DNA of 64,000 nt from a bacterium (GTDB lineage Bacteria > Planctomycetota > SZUA-567): NCBI GenBank assembly GCA_003245715.1, contig QKCJ01000036.1, positions 1-64,000 of the forward strand, in the 5' to 3' direction. This document shows, piece by piece, positions 60,994 through 64,000 of this stretch. Within the stretch, counting starts at the first letter, position 1. The number at the start of each line of letters is the position of its first letter. The notes beneath the pieces are model-generated. The model was not told where the DNA came from. It saw only the letters and a list, made by a program, of their open reading frames with translations, and searched no databases. Made by a program: the position numbers and the translations under genes.

Positions 60994-62034
60994 CTAGAAA
61001 CCAAAGGATAGCTTGATATGGGTCGATATTTTATTACCGGCGCTTATGGTGTTTATAACTTTATCCGTAAAGTCGATATTTGTCGGTTCCAATCCGAGGA
61101 CATACCGGCCATATTCAGGTAATTTCCATTGCAGCATATTCGGCAGATTTTTTGTGTCATACGAAACAATGATCTGAAGTTTATTGTGCGAATTTACAAC
61201 TTTCATCTGCGACCAACCCTCAGCGTCGTCAGGAATTTTATGTAAAAAACATTGCTCGGTTATTGTCTCCTGTGATTCTGGCATGATTTTCCAGTTAGCT
61301 AATTCATCCTCTGAAGGTTTGTCACGCGGAATCACCTCATGTTCTTCTGCTTCAAGATAACTCTCGGGCATAATCGCCGGATAACCGAAATTGCAATGAT
61401 AGAGAATCTGAAATGGCTCCGGGCGATGTCCAAGGTTTTCAATTTCATCATCAAGGGAAATTGTGTTTGTACCAAAAGCTGTTCTGATTGTCCGGCGTAA
61501 TCTCAGGTTTTCACCAAACATCATCGCCTCGCGTATTATTCCGGAGATGGTGATTTCGTAAATACCGTTATTCCAGCCACGGTAAACTGAAACATCTTCT
61601 GCAGATTGTGTTGAGATGCGCCCATGCAATCCCCGTACGGGATCCAGTGTATCACCGGTATCCGTTACCGGCGGTCCAACATGCCTTAAACCGCAAGTTG
61701 TCAGAAGTCCGCCGGGCCATGAGCGCAGCCAACCGAAATTTTCCGCTTCAAATTTACCGCCACGCACATAGCCGCAGGGGGTGCGAAACGCCAGCGGGAT
61801 ACCTTTAAATGAAGCATCGACAATATCCATACCCCGGTCTGGCGTAATAGTAAATGATAAACCTGAGCCGTTGTTTACTTCAATGATTCTTTCGCCACGG
61901 CCATTGCCCTGATCCAGCGTTGACTGCCTTGTGTAAACCAGTTGTTCCATATCGGCTAGATAACGCCGGTAGTGTTGCCAGTCTTTGCCGACAGAGTTGC
62001 AGTCTGTAAATTTGCTGGATTCGGAATCAGGCAT
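60994..62034 (-). CDS. DUF4432 family aldose-1-epimerase-like protein
   Basis: A 346-aa protein of the galactose-mutarotase-like fold: FTITPDRGMDIVDASFKGIPLAFRTPCG in outline, LTTCGLRHVGPP, RGLHGRIS and PFQILYHCNFGYP. The conserved His and Glu residues of mutarotases have matches (HGR, EPTN). It likely acts on a free sugar or sugar acid. It lies 12 bases after the MPI-like gene on the same strand and forms a sugar-use cluster with it and the glycosidase-like gene. Confidence 0.82.
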   Translation of the reverse strand: MPDSESSKFTDCNSVGKDWQHYRRYLADMEQLVYTRQSTLDQGNGRGERIIEVNNGSGLSFTITPDRGMDIVDASFKGIPLAFRTPCGYVRGGKFEAENFGWLRSWPGGLLTTCGLRHVGPPVTDTGDTLDPVRGLHGRISTQSAEDVSVYRGWNNGIYEITISGIIREAMMFGENLRLRRTIRTAFGTNTISLDDEIENLGHRPEPFQILYHCNFGYPAIMPESYLEAEEHEVIPRDKPSEDELANWKIMPESQETITEQCFLHKIPDDAEGWSQMKVVNSHNKLQIIVSYDTKNLPNMLQWKLPEYGRYVLGLEPTNIDFTDKVINTISAGNKISTHIKLSFGF

Positions 62035-62046
62035 AATCAGACACCT

Positions 62047-63258
62047 TTATGACAGTTTCAGGTCAGGGTTGCCATGAGCAAAGTGTTTGAGCATGACTAA
62101 CGGATCTGTCTGGGAATTATTTGTAATAGAGACGCCATTTTTCGCAGCGTCCTCACTGACAAAAAATTCGTCATTTGTCAGTTGGCCATAGCGAATCAAA
62201 GCAGGGGTATCGATTTCCCAACTTCCCATTTTTCCATGTCCCTGCATTAGAATCATGCCATACGCGGCGCTGTCTTTAATCACAACACTCTGGCCGGGCA
62301 GGACGGTCAATTCCTTTGCGCTGACAGCCGCAGAGCGATAACAGATCCAGTTTTCGATATATCCCTGTGCTTGCATTTCCTCAAAATCGGCAACCGGTTT
62401 TGGAGCCATGAAACGGTTCTCGACAAAATGGTCATCAACGTTCAGATCCCAGTCGATTACATCAATAAGATAATCGAAATTACCTTTCTGCGCGCCGGGG
62501 CAATCTTTCCAGAGCAATTCTTCAGGAACAATCTGGTTGTCCACCAGTGACTGATACATCGCATAAACGTCAGAAGCGACCTGCGGCTCATAGGTACAGA
62601 GGCTTCCTGGGGCGTGCAATACACCCGGAGGCACATCCCAGCCGGTACCCGGTTCAAGTTTATAGGCGCGGGAAAGTGAGGTTATGCGGTTATCACCCTT
62701 TGTGAAATTCATCAGGCATTCTTTTACCTGCTCCTTTGTTGTTCCGGGTTCAAGTCCGAAGAAGGTAAAGGGAAAATGTCCGCCATGATTGTTAAGCTGG
62801 GTCGGAAAATAATACATCTCAGGTTTGCCGCGTTGGCCTACCTTTGCGGCGAATTCATCTGAGTGGTGGATATGATGCGGCAAGGGCCCCAGGTTATCAA
62901 AAAATTTCGAATAGATCGGCCAGCAGGAAAATTCATTCCAGATACGGGCGCCAACAAGTTTGTCCTTTAGTTCGTTGACGGCATCTTTAAGCAAGATCTG
63001 TTGACCGTCCGGGCAGGTCACTTTGCTCAGTCCTTCATCTTTTCCGGTAAGCGGGCCATTGTCTGCAGGCGTAGTTGAGGACAGCCAGCGTTCGTCAATA
63101 CCGCCACGTGCGCCGCCAAGGGCATAATAATCATCAGGATGCAGTTTGATACGTCTTCCGGGAATACAGAAGGAACGCGGGACCCAGGTTGGTGTAAGAC
63201 GCAAAATTCCTTCGCCCTGTTCAAATGCCTCTTCAGCGGATTTCTTGTTGTTACTCAT
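62047..63258 (-). CDS. Cupin-fold mannose-6-phosphate isomerase-like protein
   Basis: A 403-aa protein with the cupin metal site of class I phosphomannose isomerases: LGPLPHHIHHSDEFA supplies His ligands, and PGTGWDVPPGVLHAPGS the second motif. The expected phosphomannose isomerase end motif is not obvious, and length and order fit a relative acting on another sugar. ATG 63258 (MSNNKK) follows TGGAGA; an upstream start at 63318 overlaps the previous gene. Cotranscribed with the neighbours on both sides. Confidence 0.78.
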   Translation of the reverse strand: MSNNKKSAEEAFEQGEGILRLTPTWVPRSFCIPGRRIKLHPDDYYALGGARGGIDERWLSSTTPADNGPLTGKDEGLSKVTCPDGQQILLKDAVNELKDKLVGARIWNEFSCWPIYSKFFDNLGPLPHHIHHSDEFAAKVGQRGKPEMYYFPTQLNNHGGHFPFTFFGLEPGTTKEQVKECLMNFTKGDNRITSLSRAYKLEPGTGWDVPPGVLHAPGSLCTYEPQVASDVYAMYQSLVDNQIVPEELLWKDCPGAQKGNFDYLIDVIDWDLNVDDHFVENRFMAPKPVADFEEMQAQGYIENWICYRSAAVSAKELTVLPGQSVVIKDSAAYGMILMQGHGKMGSWEIDTPALIRYGQLTNDEFFVSEDAAKNGVSITNNSQTDPLVMLKHFAHGNPDLKLS

Positions 63259-63280
63259 ATTTTTTCTCCAGAATGTAAAA

Positions 63281-64000
63281 CTATTTTGAATTGATTTCAA
63301 TGATTTCCAAAAGTTCAAGGTCAGGCAGGGTGAATTTCAAGACCTCATTTTCCACTGCAAAATTGATATTTTGCTTTGCGGATGAGAGCGTGACGTTTTG
63401 TGGGCAAAACCCCTGCGGGAGTTTTATCGTAATATCAATCGGGTGATTAATTGATACTGCGGGCAGCTCTTCCTGATAGTTTACCAGTCCAACCAGTAAA
63501 GAATTCTGCGTACTGCTTTTGAGTACTGTCAACTCAACACAGGCAGGGAGAGGGCTTGCGGTGACTTGTGGAGGGTTGATATATTTTTCAAATAGAGACT
63601 CTGCAAACAGCTGTTGCGAATGCTGGCGCAAGCGCATGAAAGAAGATGCGATATAGATACACTGCCCCTTGCCATATTGGTTGATTGTTATTCCGGCGAA
63701 GTCAGAAATTTTACCCGGAGGATTTGAATGTATGGAGGCATATTCAGTTGCGTCATTACAGGGGTAGTCGGTTAATGCTATCCTGTTTAGTACGGTTGCT
63801 GTAAATTCCTTCACACAGGGAACAGGAAGATTATTGGATATGTAATCATTATTTTCCAGTGCAATGTAGTTATAGGGATCTGTAATTTCGCCGGTATAAT
63901 TTACACCGAACACATCAGCAAGAGCCAGGTCGCCTGTCGAGTCACCATTCAAGTTAAAAAGTGAAGTTAAGCCTGTTGCGATGAGTGTACCTCCCTCCTG
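63281..64000 (-). CDS. C-terminal part of a glycoside-hydrolase-like protein (cut by the window end)
   Basis: The reading frame is open to the window edge, so the start lies beyond 64000; 239 residues are visible. The segment QEGGTLIATGLTSLFN, then LALADVFGVNYTG, is like the class-I-glutamine-amidotransferase-like domain (beta-galactosidase trimerisation type) that follows the catalytic barrel in several glycosidases. An in-frame TTG at 63952 is internal, not the start. It would act upstream of the isomerase and epimerase genes, releasing the sugar. Confidence 0.72.
   Translation of the reverse strand, partial: QEGGTLIATGLTSLFNLNGDSTGDLALADVFGVNYTGEITDPYNYIALENNDYISNNLPVPCVKEFTATVLNRIALTDYPCNDATEYASIHSNPPGKISDFAGITINQYGKGQCIYIASSFMRLRQHSQQLFAESLFEKYINPPQVTASPLPACVELTVLKSSTQNSLLVGLVNYQEELPAVSINHPIDITIKLPQGFCPQNVTLSSAKQNINFAVENEVLKFTLPDLELLEIIEINSK

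Noticed and set aside
1-64000. tRNA and rRNA genes
   Set aside because: I looked for T-loop (GGTTCRANYC) and rRNA signatures by eye and saw none. A tRNAscan-SE and Rfam run would settle this.

Overview
The window starts at a chromosomal replication origin and runs 64 kb into a Gram-negative-type bacterial genome. The order dnaA-dnaN-DUF721(dciA-like)-gyrB-gyrA, three parS-like palindromes and DnaA boxes mark the origin side. Lipoproteins with lipoboxes, a Ser/Thr kinase with a DWG instead of DFG motif, GlnRS together with GluQRS, and large TPR and HEAT proteins with signal peptides fit a PVC-group bacterium (perhaps Lentisphaerota). That placement is inference from gene style and no marker here proves it.

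Layout: 1-9.1 kb is the origin and replication/gyrase block. 9.2-34 kb is mostly single housekeeping genes: hisC, a metallophosphoesterase, a small double-glycine peptide, cobM, a CapD/FlaA1-type sugar-nucleotide dehydratase divergent from a DegT-type aminotransferase, a HEAT protein, gluQ, a CBS-DRTGG family II pyrophosphatase, acylphosphatase, cobU, mfd, a HIT protein, glnS and a stand-alone AICAR formyltransferase. Between mfd and the HIT gene lie 1.7 kb without a convincing protein gene. They hold a promoter-to-terminator unit of about 550 nt that looks like a structured RNA, with repeats on both sides. 34-39 kb has bioA, a lipoprotein, an array of four 82-bp repeats and a sodium:solute symporter. 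39-53.8 kb is a compact phage-derived cassette: CI/LexA-like repressor, terminase, HK97 portal, protease and capsid, connectors and a baseplate-hub-like protein. It has no recognisable integrase, replication genes, tail tube or tape measure. 53.9-64 kb returns to chromosomal genes: EAL-HDOD regulator, thioredoxin-like protein, degenerate PfkB-like protein, 799-aa TPR protein, Ser/Thr kinase and a sugar cluster running off the end.

Two things stand out. First, a dispersed repeat of about 100-130 bp occurs about 14 times. Nearly all copies lie at gene 3' ends in the same orientation as the gene, often with the head hairpin starting on the G of the TAG stop codon. The head stem changes completely between copies (GCCGGG/CCCGGC, AAACGC/GCGTTT, CAAGCGC/GCGCTTG) yet stays paired around an AGC-type loop, and a second small hairpin with variable loop follows. 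This is the pattern of a selected RNA or DNA structure. Second, the capsid cassette carries a SPASM radical-SAM enzyme of the peptide thioether-forming type together with a hub-like protein that has 19 cysteines in about 97 residues and two further Cys-rich proteins. This suggests, by inference, radical-SAM modification of a virion or domesticated-capsid component.

I recognised no tRNA, rRNA, CRISPR array or insertion-sequence transposase.
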